A stretch of 50,414 nt of DNA from Actinomadura montaniterrae (GCF_008923365.1 NZ_WBMR01000051.1:1-50414), one strand, 5' to 3'. Positions 14,904-23,262 are shown, numbered from the stretch's first letter. Numbers and translations are program-made. The notes: generated from the letters alone by a model not told the origin.

Positions 14904-15877
14904 TCCCTGGGGGGCTCGCCGGCGGCGCGCGGCGGGGGCGTCGCGGCCGGGACGCGGCGGGCCGGAAGCGGCGGCAGGAGCGCGCCGGGATGGCCGATCA
15001 CCTCGGCGGCCAGCCGGGCGCCCGCCCCGGCGGCCGCGCGCCGGTCCGTCCCGGCCAGCCGGGCCGCCAGATAGGCGCCGTTGAATGCGTCACCCGCCGA
15101 CGTGGTGTCCACCACGTCGACGTCCGGGACGGCCGGGACCGCCTCCATCGAGCCGCGGTCGGCGATCACGCAGCCCTGGGCGCCGAGCTTGACGACGATC
15201 TCCGGCACGCCCGCGTCGCGGAGCCGCTCGACGCAGTCCCGGGCGGACGCGTCGCCGTGGACGAGGCGGTCGTCGTCCAGGGACGGCAGCGCGATCGAGG
15301 TGTGCGCCAGGATCGCGCCGGCGGCCCGTGCCGCCGCGCTGGGGGACGGCCAGCCGCTCGGCCGGTGGTTGCCGTCGTAGGCGACGAGACCGCCGCGCCG
15401 GCGGGTCTCCGCCAGCACCTCCGCCAGCCGGGCCCGGGCCGGCTCCGCCATGATCGACAGGGTGATCCCGGACAGGTAGACCAGGTCGTGGCCGGCGATC
15501 GCGTCGTCGATCGCGGCGGGCTGGTCCGGGCCGAACAGGTCGCGGGCGGGCGATTCGCTCCGGTAGTGCTGGAACGTCCGCTCGCCCTGCTCGTCGGTGC
15601 GGATCAGGTAGAGGCCCGCGCGGCCGCCGGGACGCACCCGCGCGTACCGGTCGCCGACGCCGTGGGCGTGCCAGGCCGCGCGCATCTCGGTGCTGTATGG
15701 ATCGTCGCCGGTGACCGTGACGAACTGCACGTCCACCGTTCCGGGGGCGGCGCTGCGGGCCAGGTAGGCGGCGGTGTTGAAGACGTCCCCGGCGTAGCCG
15801 AGGGCGAGCCGGTCCGGCGCCAGATGCCGCAGTTCGATCATGCATTCGCCGATGAGGGCGACCCGGGGAACGTTCAC
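14891..15877 (-). CDS. PfkB family carbohydrate kinase, 2-keto-3-deoxygluconate kinase-like
   Basis: The 328-residue protein has the ribokinase fold: VALIGECMIEL at the start, the small-lid GDVFNTAAYLAR segment, and the C-terminal PfkB signature DTTSAGDAFNGAYLA with catalytic Asp in the GD motif. ALIGECMIEL plus the GLYLIRTDEQGERTFQHYRSESPA region fits KdgK, which phosphorylates 2-keto-3-deoxy sugar acids. This suits the dehydratase at the far end of the island. The GTG at 15877 matches the family start (VNVPRVALIGE); an ATG at 15904 would begin inside the operator. The gene is divergent from the first beta-propeller gene and shares its promoter region. Confidence 0.85.
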   Translation of the reverse strand: MNVPRVALIGECMIELRHLAPDRLALGYAGDVFNTAAYLARSAAPGTVDVQFVTVTGDDPYSTEMRAAWHAHGVGDRYARVRPGGRAGLYLIRTDEQGERTFQHYRSESPARDLFGPDQPAAIDDAIAGHDLVYLSGITLSIMAEPARARLAEVLAETRRRGGLVAYDGNHRPSGWPSPSAAARAAGAILAHTSIALPSLDDDRLVHGDASARDCVERLRDAGVPEIVVKLGAQGCVIADRGSMEAVPAVPDVDVVDTTSAGDAFNGAYLAARLAGTDRRAAAGAGARLAAEVIGHPGALLPPLPARRVPAATPPPRAAGEPPRDQVI

Positions 15878-15900
15878 GGGCAGCACGATACATCTAGACA

Positions 15901-15921
15901 ACAAGTCATCTGATGACCAGA
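15901..15921. promoter_or_regulatory. Probable GntR/FCD operator between divergent kinase and beta-propeller genes
   Basis: The core GTCATCTGATGAC (15905-15917) is a perfect dyad around one T. Over 21 positions it agrees with the dyad in front of the island's GntR gene at 18. It sits 24 nt before the kinase GTG and covers the ATG of the beta-propeller gene, so bound regulator should block both promoters. Confidence 0.6.
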
Positions 15922-17100
15922 CTTCTGGCCGTGCGCAGAAGATCCCCCTGGCGCGGCCTCGCCGCCGGCGTTCTCACCCTGGCCCTGTCCACGACGACCT
16001 TCACCGCCCCCGCCCGTGCCGCCGCGACCGCCGTCCAGGCGTGCGCCGGCACCCCGACCCCGTCCTTCCAGGGCTCGGCGCCCGACGCCGGCCTGAACAC
16101 CCTGTTCGCCCGCTACGGAAACGACAACCGCCGGACCGATGACTGGACCGGCGCGGACGGCACCTTCTCCACCACCCTGCCCGGCGGGAAGGTGGCGTTC
16201 GTCTTCTCCGACACCTTCCTCGGCAAGGTCAACGACGACGGCGGCCGCTCGCCGGTCGTCGAGGAGGGCGGCACCACCCCGTTCCTCAACAACTCGTTCG
16301 TGGTCAAGTCCGGCGATCGGCTGAGCACCGTACACGGCGGCACCCGGGAGCAGCCGAAGGCCGTGATGCCGCCGCGCGACGGCAAGCACTGGTACTGGGC
16401 CGGCGACGCGATCACCGCGGGCGGCAAGGTCCAGGTCACCTACCAGGAGTACGAGCGGTTCGGGCCCGGCATCTGGGACTGGCGCTGGCTCCGCAACGTC
16501 GTCGCGAAGTTCCGGCCCGACCGGCTGTCCGAGCCCGTCAGCGTGACCGCGATCCCGTCGTCCAAGGGGATCTCCTGGGCGTCCTGGCTGGAGCGGCGGG
16601 ACGGCATGATCTACGTGTACGGCGTCGAGGACCTCGGCGACACCAAGTACATGCACCTGGCCCGCGTCCGCGGCGCCGACCTCACCGAGCCGTGGGAGTT
16701 CTACGCGGGCGACGGCACCTGGTCGCGGAACGAGGCCGACTCCGCGCGGATCATGGACGGCGTCGCCAACGAGTACAGCGTCACCCGCATGGGCCGCGCC
16801 TACATGCTCATCACCCAGGACACCACCGAGAAGTTCAACACCAACATCGTCGCGTACTTCTCCTGCTCGCCGCAGGGACCGTTCACCGGCAAGACCACCG
16901 TCTACTCGACGCCCGAGACCGGCGCGAACGGCAGCTACCACAACCCGAACGTCTTCACCTACAACGCGCACGCCCACCCGGAGCTGAGCCGCCCCGGCAG
17001 CCTCGTCGTCTCCTACAACGTCAACAGCTTCGTCAACACCGACCACTACAAGGACGTCACCATCTACCGGCCCCGCTTCGTCGACCTGAAGTTCGGCTGA
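15913..17100 (+). CDS. Secreted beta-propeller protein, DUF4185/DUF5005-like (first copy)
   Basis: The 395-residue protein has a Sec signal peptide (about 1-37: basic RRRSPWRG, hydrophobic core, APARAAA cleavage site) and a single secreted domain. Repeated W/YG/D blocks read DDWTGAD, FSDTFLGKVN, GGTTPFLNNSFVV, YWAGD, YVYGVEDLG, NEYSV, YNAHAH and YRPRFVDL; this is the order of the DUF4185/DUF5005 propellers related to GH32/43/68-type glycosidases. DUF4185 founded GH183 (endo-D-arabinanases), so glycan hydrolysis outside the cell is plausible but unproven. A paralogue is at 21134. The ATG at 15913 lies within the operator; GTG 15931 is an alternative start. It heads a run of same-strand genes. 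Confidence 0.75.
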   Translation: MTRLLAVRRRSPWRGLAAGVLTLALSTTTFTAPARAAATAVQACAGTPTPSFQGSAPDAGLNTLFARYGNDNRRTDDWTGADGTFSTTLPGGKVAFVFSDTFLGKVNDDGGRSPVVEEGGTTPFLNNSFVVKSGDRLSTVHGGTREQPKAVMPPRDGKHWYWAGDAITAGGKVQVTYQEYERFGPGIWDWRWLRNVVAKFRPDRLSEPVSVTAIPSSKGISWASWLERRDGMIYVYGVEDLGDTKYMHLARVRGADLTEPWEFYAGDGTWSRNEADSARIMDGVANEYSVTRMGRAYMLITQDTTEKFNTNIVAYFSCSPQGPFTGKTTVYSTPETGANGSYHNPNVFTYNAHAHPELSRPGSLVVSYNVNSFVNTDHYKDVTIYRPRFVDLKFG

Positions 17101-17103
17101 CCG

Positions 17104-18066
17104 ATGGCGTACCGACGGCACCGCCCGGCCCGCAACTGGGGCGCGCGCCTGCACGAGATCACCTGGTTCGGGATGCGCGCCGTCGTGCTGGAGAACGAGC
17201 TGCTGCGCGTCACCGTCCTCGCGGACAAGGGCGGTGACGTCGCGGAGTTCTGCTACAAGCCGCGCGACATGGACTTCGTCTGGCTCGCCCCGGACGGGAT
17301 CCGCAACCCGCGCGACGTGGCGGGCGGCGCGGGCGACGACGTGGCGGCGTTCCTCGACCACTACGAGGGCGGCTGGCAGGAGGTGCTGCCCAACGGCGGC
17401 GAGCCGAGCACCTACCGCGGCGCCGCGCTGGCGCAGCACGGCGAGGTCGCCGGGCTGCCCTGGGACGTCGAGATCGCGGCCGACGACCCGTCCGAGGTCG
17501 CGGTGCGGCTCACCGTGCGGGCGCGGCGGATGCCGCTGCGCGTGGTGAAGACGTTCCGGCTCGTGTCCGGCGAGGCGGAGCTGCGCGTCGACGAGGAGCT
17601 GACCAACGAGTCGGACGTCGCGCTGGAGGTGATGTGGGGCCACCACATCGTGTTCGGCGCGCCGTTCCTGCGTCCCGGCCACCGGATCCGGTTCCCGGAC
17701 GGGGCGACCGCCGGCCCCGGGCTGGCGGTCGTCCCCGAGCGCGGCGCGCCGAGCGACATCCACTACCTGTCCGGGTTCCAGGACGGCCGTTACGAGATCA
17801 TCGACCCGGACGCGGCCCTCGGCCTGCGGGTCCGGTGGGACGCCGCCGTCCTGCCGGACCTGTGGCTGTGGCGCGAGCTCGGCGCGTCCCGCGAGGCGCC
17901 CTGGTGGGGCCGCGCGTACGTGGTGGGGCTCGAACCGTTCGCCGGACGGCCGACCGAGGGCCTCGCCGAGGCGGTCCGCAACGGGTCGGCGCTCGCCCTG
18001 CGGCCGCGCGAGACCAGGCCGCTGTGGCTGCGCGCGGCCGTGATCGAGGGGGAGGAAGCGCGATGA
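17104..18066 (+). CDS. Aldose 1-epimerase-like protein (DUF4432/galactose mutarotase superfamily)
   Basis: The 320-residue cytoplasmic protein has the galactose-mutarotase-like beta-sandwich pattern: NELLRVTVLADKGGDVAEFCYKP near the start, GGWQEVLPNGG, a central FRLVSGEAELRVDEELTNES, and the MWGHHIVFGAPFL histidine pair that fits the catalytic region. It would interconvert the anomers of a free sugar and so supply the beta-form to the SDR dehydrogenase encoded next. It begins 3 nt after the beta-propeller stop and its TGA overlaps the SDR ATG (ATGA), indicating one operon. Confidence 0.8.
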   Translation: MAYRRHRPARNWGARLHEITWFGMRAVVLENELLRVTVLADKGGDVAEFCYKPRDMDFVWLAPDGIRNPRDVAGGAGDDVAAFLDHYEGGWQEVLPNGGEPSTYRGAALAQHGEVAGLPWDVEIAADDPSEVAVRLTVRARRMPLRVVKTFRLVSGEAELRVDEELTNESDVALEVMWGHHIVFGAPFLRPGHRIRFPDGATAGPGLAVVPERGAPSDIHYLSGFQDGRYEIIDPDAALGLRVRWDAAVLPDLWLWRELGASREAPWWGRAYVVGLEPFAGRPTEGLAEAVRNGSALALRPRETRPLWLRAAVIEGEEAR

Positions 18067-18860
18067 AGGAGTTCGCCGGCAAGGTCGCCGTGGTCACCGG
18101 GGGGTCGCTCGGCATCGGCCGGGCGGTCGTGCGGCGGCTCGCGGAGGACGGCGCCGCGGTCGTGTTCTGCGGCATCGACGAGGACGGCGTCCGCGCCACC
18201 GAGGCGGAGCTGTGCGACGCCGGCCTGGACGTGACCGGCGTCGTCGCCGACGTCACCGACGCCGGGCAGATGCGCGCCCTCGTCCGCCGCGCCGTCGACG
18301 CGCACGGCGGGCTCGACACCGTCGTCACCTGCGCCGGGATCCAGCGGTACGGGACCGTCGAGGACACCGCCGAGGAGCTGTGGGACGAGGTCCTGGACGT
18401 CAACCTCAAGGGCGTCTTCCTGGTCTGCAAGGCGGCCGTCCCGGAACTGCGGCGGCGCGGCGGCGGCACGATCGTCACGGTGTCGTCGGTGCAGGCGTTC
18501 GCGTCGCAGGACCGGGTCGCCGCCTACACCGCGAGCAAGTCCGCGATCAACGGGCTCACCCGCGCGATGGCGCTGGACCACGCCGCCGACGGGATCCGCG
18601 CCAACGTCGTGTGCCCCGGCTCCGTCGACACCCCGATGCTGCGCTGGGCCGCCGACCTGTTCCGCGGCGACACCAGCCAGGACGACCAGGTCGCCGAGTG
18701 GGGCCGGGCGCACCCGCTGGGCCGCGTCGCGCGGGCGGAGGAGGTCGCCGAGGTGGTGGCGTTCCTCGCCGGGCCGCGCTCCTCGTTCATCACCGGGGCC
18801 GAGCACCGCGTGGACGGCGGCCTGCTCGCCCGCAACCCCGCCGCACTCCCGGAGGTCTGA
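18063..18860 (+). CDS. SDR family oxidoreductase, sugar dehydrogenase candidate
   Basis: The 265-residue classical SDR has TGGSLGIG (12-19) for NAD(P) binding, N114, S142 and the Y155-x3-K159 catalytic pair, and PG-S-V-DTP near the C-terminus. The usual NNAG is replaced by TCAG (89-92). Lying between an aldose epimerase and an SMP-30 lactonase, it most likely oxidises a sugar at C1 to the lactone (glucose- or fuconate-type dehydrogenases), or C3 of a sugar acid; the substrate is unknown. The start overlaps the upstream stop and the stop touches the next ATG, so translation is coupled in all three genes. Confidence 0.85.
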   Translation: MKEFAGKVAVVTGGSLGIGRAVVRRLAEDGAAVVFCGIDEDGVRATEAELCDAGLDVTGVVADVTDAGQMRALVRRAVDAHGGLDTVVTCAGIQRYGTVEDTAEELWDEVLDVNLKGVFLVCKAAVPELRRRGGGTIVTVSSVQAFASQDRVAAYTASKSAINGLTRAMALDHAADGIRANVVCPGSVDTPMLRWAADLFRGDTSQDDQVAEWGRAHPLGRVARAEEVAEVVAFLAGPRSSFITGAEHRVDGGLLARNPAALPEV

Positions 18861-19673
18861 ATGCCCGACGCCCGCGTCTTCTTCGACGGCCTGTTCAGCA
18901 GCCCGCGCCTCGACCACCCCGAGTGCGTGGCGGTCCATCCCGACGGCAGCGTCTGGTGCGGCGGGGAGGCCGGCCAGATCTTCCGCGTCGACCCGGCGGG
19001 CGAGAGCGTCGAGCAGGTCGCCACCACCCACGGGTTCGTGCTCGGCATCGCGTTCGACGCGTCCGCCGCGCACCTGTACATCTGCGACATCAAGCATCCC
19101 GGCGTGTTCCGCCTCGAGCTGGCGTCGGGCGAGGTGTCGCTGTTCGCCGACGGCGCGGACGGCCACCGCTTCGCCAACCCGAACTACCCGGTGATCGACG
19201 CGGCGGGCCGGATCTACGTCTCCGACAGCCGGCAGATCGACGCCCCCGGGCCCTCGGTGTTCCGCTACGCGCCGGACGGCACCGGCGAGGTCTGGGACGA
19301 GCGTCCGATGGCGTTCGCCAACGGCCTCGCGCTGGCGCCGGACGAGTCGGCCCTGTACGTCGCCGAGTCGTTCCTGCCCGGCGTGACCCGCGTCGAGATC
19401 CGGCCGGACGGCACCGCGGGCGACCGTACGACGGTCGCCGAGCTGCCCGGCACCGTCCCCGACGGCATCGCGTTCGGCCCCGACGGCCTGCTCTACGTCG
19501 GCCTCTACGAGCCCAGCGAGGTGCTGCGGCTCACCCCGGACGGGCGGCCGGAGACGGTCGTCCGCGACCCCACCGCCCACGTCCTCTGCCACCCGACCAA
19601 CCTGGCGTTCCGGGACACCACGGCCTTCGTGGCGAACCTGGGCCGCTGGCACATCAGCGCGTTCGACCTCTAG
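18861..19673 (+). CDS. SMP-30/gluconolactonase family protein
   Basis: The 270-residue six-bladed propeller has the family's metal-site pattern: an early Glu (DHPECVAVHPDG), NPNYPVIDAAGRIYVSDS with Asn/Asp ligands, ANGLALAPDESALYVAES, and PDGIAFGPDGLLYVG. These enzymes open sugar lactones to aldonic acids with a divalent metal. It starts at the base after the SDR stop with GGAGG just upstream, which supports the scheme sugar, lactone, acid. The inserted tnpB element begins within about 10 nt of its stop codon. Confidence 0.88.
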   Translation: MPDARVFFDGLFSSPRLDHPECVAVHPDGSVWCGGEAGQIFRVDPAGESVEQVATTHGFVLGIAFDASAAHLYICDIKHPGVFRLELASGEVSLFADGADGHRFANPNYPVIDAAGRIYVSDSRQIDAPGPSVFRYAPDGTGEVWDERPMAFANGLALAPDESALYVAESFLPGVTRVEIRPDGTAGDRTTVAELPGTVPDGIAFGPDGLLYVGLYEPSEVLRLTPDGRPETVVRDPTAHVLCHPTNLAFRDTTAFVANLGRWHISAFDL

Positions 19674-19676
19674 CCG

Positions 19677-21014
19677 TTATCGGAACCAGGAGCGAATGTG
19701 AGCATCCGCTGTCCAGATAGCCGTCGCTTGCGCGGCGGCGGTCCCGGTCTCACCCGCGTGGTGCGCGGTGCCGGGTTCCTGCTTCGCGGGCGGTCGCCCG
19801 GCGGGGCCGGGTCTCACATCGCCTCCACAGGCGTTTCGTCTCTCCGCCCCACTGGCGGCGAGGTTTCGCAGGTTGATCGCGGCGTTGACGTCCCGGCCGA
19901 GCACCAGGCCGCACGCGTCGCACCGGAAGGTCCGCTCGGACAGCGACAGGCTTGGCTTTCGCCCGCCGCACCCCGAGCAGGTCTTGGACGAGGGGAACCA
20001 GCGGTCGGCCACGACGAGACGGCCGCCGTTCCACCCGGTCTTGTAATCGAGCATCCGCCGCACGGCCCCGAAGCCCTGGTCGGCGACGGCGCCGGCCAGC
20101 CGCCGGTTGGCCAGCATGCCGGTGACGTTGAGGTCTTCCACGACGACGGTTTCATAGCGGGCGGCCAGGGTGCTGGTGGCCTTGTGCAGCGCGTCGGCGC
20201 GGACGGCGGCGACGCGGGCATGATGCCGCGCGAGCCGCTTGGCGGCCTTGGCGCGGTTGGCCGAGCCGCGCTGTGCACGGGCGTGCGCCTTGCCGAGCCG
20301 CTGCAGTTTCCGCAACCCGGCCCGCAACGCCTTCGGCCCGCCGACCTCGATCTCAGCGCCATGATCGTCGACGCCGGTCAGCAGTGTCGTGACGCCCAAG
20401 TCGACACCCACGATGGTGCCCGGCCGGGCATGCCGTCCGAGAACGTTGCGGTCGACCTGCACGGTGAACGAGACGAACCAGCGGTGCGCGGTCCGCGACA
20501 CCGTGGCCGACAGGATCCGCGCCGTCCCGTTCTCCAGTCGCCGGGCGAGTTTGCGGGTGGACTCGTGCGTGGCGATCGTTCCCAGCCGCGGCAAGGTCAC
20601 CGTCCGGCCACTACAGCGCATCACGCCCGAACCGAACCGGAACGAGTCACGGCACCGGCCCCGCTTCTTGAACCGGGGAAACCCCGGGCGCCGCCCCTTC
20701 CGAAGACCCTTACGAGCCCGGACGAACCCGCGCAGGGCCCGGTCCAGGTCCCGGAAGGCCTCCTGATGCACGCACTTGGAGTGCTCGCCCCACCAGCCCA
20801 GGCCAGGGTCGGTCTTCTTCACCCGGTTCCACAGCCGGTGCAACTCCACACCCGACCACCACTTGCCCTCGGCGTCGTACCGGTCCCGGCAGGCCGCCAG
20901 GCCCCAGTTCCATGCGAACCGCGCCGCCCCCGCATGCGACCACAATCCCCGCTCCTGCCGAGGGCTCGGGTCCAGCGCGAACCGGTACGCCTGCGTCACC
21001 AACACAATCCGCAC
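19677..21014 (-). CDS. tnpB: TnpB, RNA-guided nuclease of an IS605/IS1341-type element
   Basis: The 445-residue protein is a full-length TnpB: N-terminal YRFALDPSPRQERGLWSHAGAARFAWNWGL, a split RuvC-like nuclease with all three acidic residues (D205 in VGVDLGVTT, E293 in VVVEDLNV, D375 in GRDVNAAINL), and an intact zinc ribbon (C346, C349, C365, C368). TnpB is a guide-RNA-directed DNA nuclease that helps the transposon persist. No tnpA is present, so mobility would need TnpA supplied in trans. The tail after residue 388 (SGAERRNACGGDVRPG...) is of the type whose DNA also encodes the guide scaffold. Start chosen at GTG 21014; GTG 21005 is equally possible. Confidence 0.92.
   Translation of the reverse strand: MRIVLVTQAYRFALDPSPRQERGLWSHAGAARFAWNWGLAACRDRYDAEGKWWSGVELHRLWNRVKKTDPGLGWWGEHSKCVHQEAFRDLDRALRGFVRARKGLRKGRRPGFPRFKKRGRCRDSFRFGSGVMRCSGRTVTLPRLGTIATHESTRKLARRLENGTARILSATVSRTAHRWFVSFTVQVDRNVLGRHARPGTIVGVDLGVTTLLTGVDDHGAEIEVGGPKALRAGLRKLQRLGKAHARAQRGSANRAKAAKRLARHHARVAAVRADALHKATSTLAARYETVVVEDLNVTGMLANRRLAGAVADQGFGAVRRMLDYKTGWNGGRLVVADRWFPSSKTCSGCGGRKPSLSLSERTFRCDACGLVLGRDVNAAINLRNLAASGAERRNACGGDVRPGPAGRPPAKQEPGTAHHAGETGTAAAQATAIWTADAHIRSWFR
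19680..19850 (-). ncRNA. Putative omegaRNA (reRNA) scaffold at the 3' end of tnpB
   Basis: On the minus strand the tnpB tail holds successive stem-loops: CGCCT-GTGG-AGGCG (19833-19820), then CCCGGC-CCC-GCCGGG and GGGC-GACC-GCCC, and the right-end hairpin. TnpB guide RNAs come from the 3' part of tnpB and continue past the right end, where flanking DNA supplies the guide; here the guide would be drawn from the SMP-30 gene 3' end. Boundaries are estimates. Confidence 0.45.
19691..19710. repeat. Right-end hairpin of the tnpB element
   Basis: AGCGAATG and CATCCGCT pair at 7 of 8 positions around the loop TGAG. It overlaps the last tnpB codons, the usual place for the right-end hairpin of IS605-type elements. 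Confidence 0.5.
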
Positions 21015-21037
21015 GGTAGCCGGGGCCCCTGACAAAA

Positions 21038-21059
21038 CCCGAGCAACGCGAGGCTCGGG
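21038..21059. repeat. Left-end hairpin of the tnpB element
   Basis: CCCGAGC (21038-21044) and GCTCGGG (21053-21059) are perfect arms with an 8-nt loop, just upstream of tnpB. It fits an IS605 left-end recognition hairpin. The DNA up to 21133 holds only this hairpin and the next gene's AGGAAGG ribosome-binding site. Confidence 0.5.
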
Positions 21060-21133
21060 CGCTGCACGCCCACACAGATGCGCACGTTGATGCACCTCCC
21101 GCTCACCAGTCCCGAACCCCCAGGAAGGTCCGC

Positions 21134-22309
21134 ATGCGTCTTCTCATTCGTGCGGCTGTGGCCTCGACGCTGGCCGCCACCGCTCTGGTCGCCCCCTCGG
21201 CCGCCGCTCGCGCCGCGGCGCTCACCTGTGGTGGGAGCGCCGCGCCGACGTTCGGCACGGCGACGCCCGACACCTCGCTGAACACGCAGTTCACCTCGTA
21301 CGGCAACGGCAACGCGCTGCTGGACGACTGGACCGGCGGCGACAGCACCTACTCGGTGAAGCTGCCGGACGGCCGGACGGTCTTCGGCTTCTCCGACACC
21401 TTCCTCGGCAAGGTCAACGCGGACGGGTCCCGGCCGATGACGGTCGCCGACGGCGGCACGACCCCGTTCGTCAACAACACGTTCGTCGTGCGGTCGGCGG
21501 GCGGCGCGCTGACCGGGACCGCGCACGGCGGCACCGCCGCGAACCCGACGGCCCTGCTGCCGCCGCGCGACGCGTCGCACGTCTACTGGGCGGGCGACAT
21601 GACGATGAACGGGAGCGAGATCCAGCAGCCGTACCGCGAGTACAAGGTCGGGTCCGGCGACCTGAACGTGACCTGGGACGCCAACGTCCTCGCGCGGTTC
21701 TCGACGAGCGACCTCACCCGGCCGACGTCGGTCACGTCGCTGCCGTCCGGCAGCGGCGTCATGTGGGGGTCGGCGCTGCTCCGCGACGGCGGCTACACCT
21801 ACGTCTACGGCACCGAGGACCTCGGCGCGGACGGCAAGCACATGTACGTCGCGCGGGTCGCGGGCACCGACCTGCGCGGGACGTGGAGCTACCTGGCGGC
21901 GGGCGGCACCTGGTCGGCGTCGGAGTCGGCGGCGGTGGAGGTGCTGGGCGGCGTGTCCAACGAGTTCAGCGTGAGCAAGCGCGGGAACTTCTACATCCTG
22001 CTCACGCAGGACACCAAGAACGCGTTCAGCGCGCAGATCGACACGTACCTGTCGTGCTCGCCAGCAGGGCCGTTCACCGACGAGAAGACGGTGTACAACA
22101 CGCCCGAGGGCGGGCCGTACGGGTCGTACGGCGACGCAGACGTCTACACCTACAACGCGCACGCGCACGCCTCGCTCACGACGGCGAACAAGCTCGTGGT
22201 GTCGTACAACGTCAACAGCCTCGACACGACCGCGGGGCCGACGAGGGACGTGTACCGCGACGTGAGCATCTACCGTCCGCGCTTCGTCGACGTCCCCGTG
22301 ACGGGGTGA
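21134..22309 (+). CDS. Secreted beta-propeller protein, DUF4185/DUF5005-like (second copy)
   Basis: The 391-residue protein has a signal peptide (MRLLIRAAVASTLAATALVA, then SAAARA-AA cleavage) and the same secreted domain as the protein at 15913, with matching blocks LDDWTGGDSTYSV, FSDTFLGKVN, GGTTPFVNNTFVV, LPPRD, YWAGD, YVYGTEDLG, NEFSV, LLTQDT, YTYNAHAH and DVSIYRPRFVDV. By eye about half the residues agree over the domain, so the two are clear paralogues. Conserved Asp residues in FSDT and YWAGD are candidate catalytic acids by analogy with related propeller glycosidases. AGGAAGG lies 5 nt before the ATG. It is followed closely by an esterase gene. Confidence 0.75.
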   Translation: MRLLIRAAVASTLAATALVAPSAAARAAALTCGGSAAPTFGTATPDTSLNTQFTSYGNGNALLDDWTGGDSTYSVKLPDGRTVFGFSDTFLGKVNADGSRPMTVADGGTTPFVNNTFVVRSAGGALTGTAHGGTAANPTALLPPRDASHVYWAGDMTMNGSEIQQPYREYKVGSGDLNVTWDANVLARFSTSDLTRPTSVTSLPSGSGVMWGSALLRDGGYTYVYGTEDLGADGKHMYVARVAGTDLRGTWSYLAAGGTWSASESAAVEVLGGVSNEFSVSKRGNFYILLTQDTKNAFSAQIDTYLSCSPAGPFTDEKTVYNTPEGGPYGSYGDADVYTYNAHAHASLTTANKLVVSYNVNSLDTTAGPTRDVYRDVSIYRPRFVDVPVTG

Positions 22310-22314
22310 CCGGG

Positions 22315-23262
22315 GTGGATCCCGAACTGTCCGAGGCGCTCGCAGGGATGCCGTACGTGAGCCTGGCCGACCCGGTCAAGGCGCGGGCCGCGATGCGGGA
22401 GCTGTCGGCGACGCTGTCGGGGGAGCCGGCGGCCGCGCCGGGAGTGGACGTCGCCGACCGGACGATCCCCGGCGGTGTGCCGGTGCGCGTGTACCGGCCG
22501 GAACGTCCGGCGGGGCCCGTGCTGGTGTACTTCCACGGCGGCGGCTTCGTCACCGGCGACCTGGGCAACGAGCACCACCGCTGCCTGGACTTCGCGGCCG
22601 GGCTCGGCATCGTCCTGGTGTCGGTGGACTACCGTCTCGCGCCCGAGCATCCGTTCCCCGCGCCGTTCGAGGACGCCTGGGCCGCGACGGTCTGGACCCA
22701 CGAGAACGCGGCCGACCTCGGCGCCGATCCCGGCCGGGTGGCGGTCGGCGGCGGCAGCGCGGGCGGCGGCCTGGCGGCGGCGGTGGCGCTGCGGGCGCGC
22801 GACGAGGGCGGGCCGCCGCTCGCCTTCCAGCTGCTGCTCTACCCGGTGCTCGACGACCGCATGGACACCGCGTCGATGCGGGCCTACACCGAGCCGCCGC
22901 TGTTCAACCGGGGCGAGGTGGAGCAGATGTGGCGCCACTACCTCGGCCCGGAGCGCGGGAAGCCCGGCTGGGAGACGCCCGTGTACGCCGCCCCGGCCCG
23001 CGCGCGGGACCTGTCCGGGCTGCCGCCCGCATACGTGCTGGCGGCCGAAGCCGACCCGCTGCGCGACGAGGACCTCGTGTACGCGCGTCGGTTGATCGAG
23101 GCGGGCGTGCCGGTGGAGCTGCGGCACGTGCCGGGCGCCTACCACGGGTTCGACGGCGTCCTCTCGGCGGCGGTGGCGCGCCGGGCGCGGGCCGAGCAGC
23201 ACGCCGCGCTGCGCGAGGCGTTCCGTCCCGACCCTGGACAGCCCGGCACATCAAGTGATTAG
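22315..23262 (+). CDS. Alpha/beta hydrolase, HSL-type esterase
   Basis: The 315-residue enzyme belongs to the hormone-sensitive-lipase branch: oxyanion motif FHGGGFVTGD, nucleophile elbow GGGSAGGGLA, acid in EADPLRDE and base in YHGFDG. It has no signal peptide, so it acts in the cytoplasm, perhaps removing acyl groups from imported glycans. GTG 22315 begins 5 nt after the beta-propeller stop with a weak ribosome-binding site, which suggests translational coupling. The stop codon lies inside the operator of the GntR gene that follows. Confidence 0.85.
   Translation: MDPELSEALAGMPYVSLADPVKARAAMRELSATLSGEPAAAPGVDVADRTIPGGVPVRVYRPERPAGPVLVYFHGGGFVTGDLGNEHHRCLDFAAGLGIVLVSVDYRLAPEHPFPAPFEDAWAATVWTHENAADLGADPGRVAVGGGSAGGGLAAAVALRARDEGGPPLAFQLLLYPVLDDRMDTASMRAYTEPPLFNRGEVEQMWRHYLGPERGKPGWETPVYAAPARARDLSGLPPAYVLAAEADPLRDEDLVYARRLIEAGVPVELRHVPGAYHGFDGVLSAAVARRARAEQHAALREAFRPDPGQPGTSSD

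Larger units (their letters stand above)
19680..21090 (-). mobile_element. IS605/IS1341-type insertion carrying only tnpB
   Basis: Limits are approximate. tnpB is framed by terminal hairpins at 19691-19710 and 21038-21059, as in IS200/IS605 elements, which have no terminal inverted repeats and make no target duplication. It lies against the gene direction between the SMP-30 gene and the second beta-propeller gene, so it interrupts an otherwise tightly packed run of genes. Confidence 0.75.

Noticed and set aside
21014..21095. Longer tnpB start at 21095
   Set aside because: The added 27 residues cover the left-end hairpin and have no similarity to TnpB N-termini.
21763..22314. N-terminal extension of the esterase frame back to 21763
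   Set aside because: It overlaps the second beta-propeller gene in another frame and has low-complexity Arg-rich sequence.
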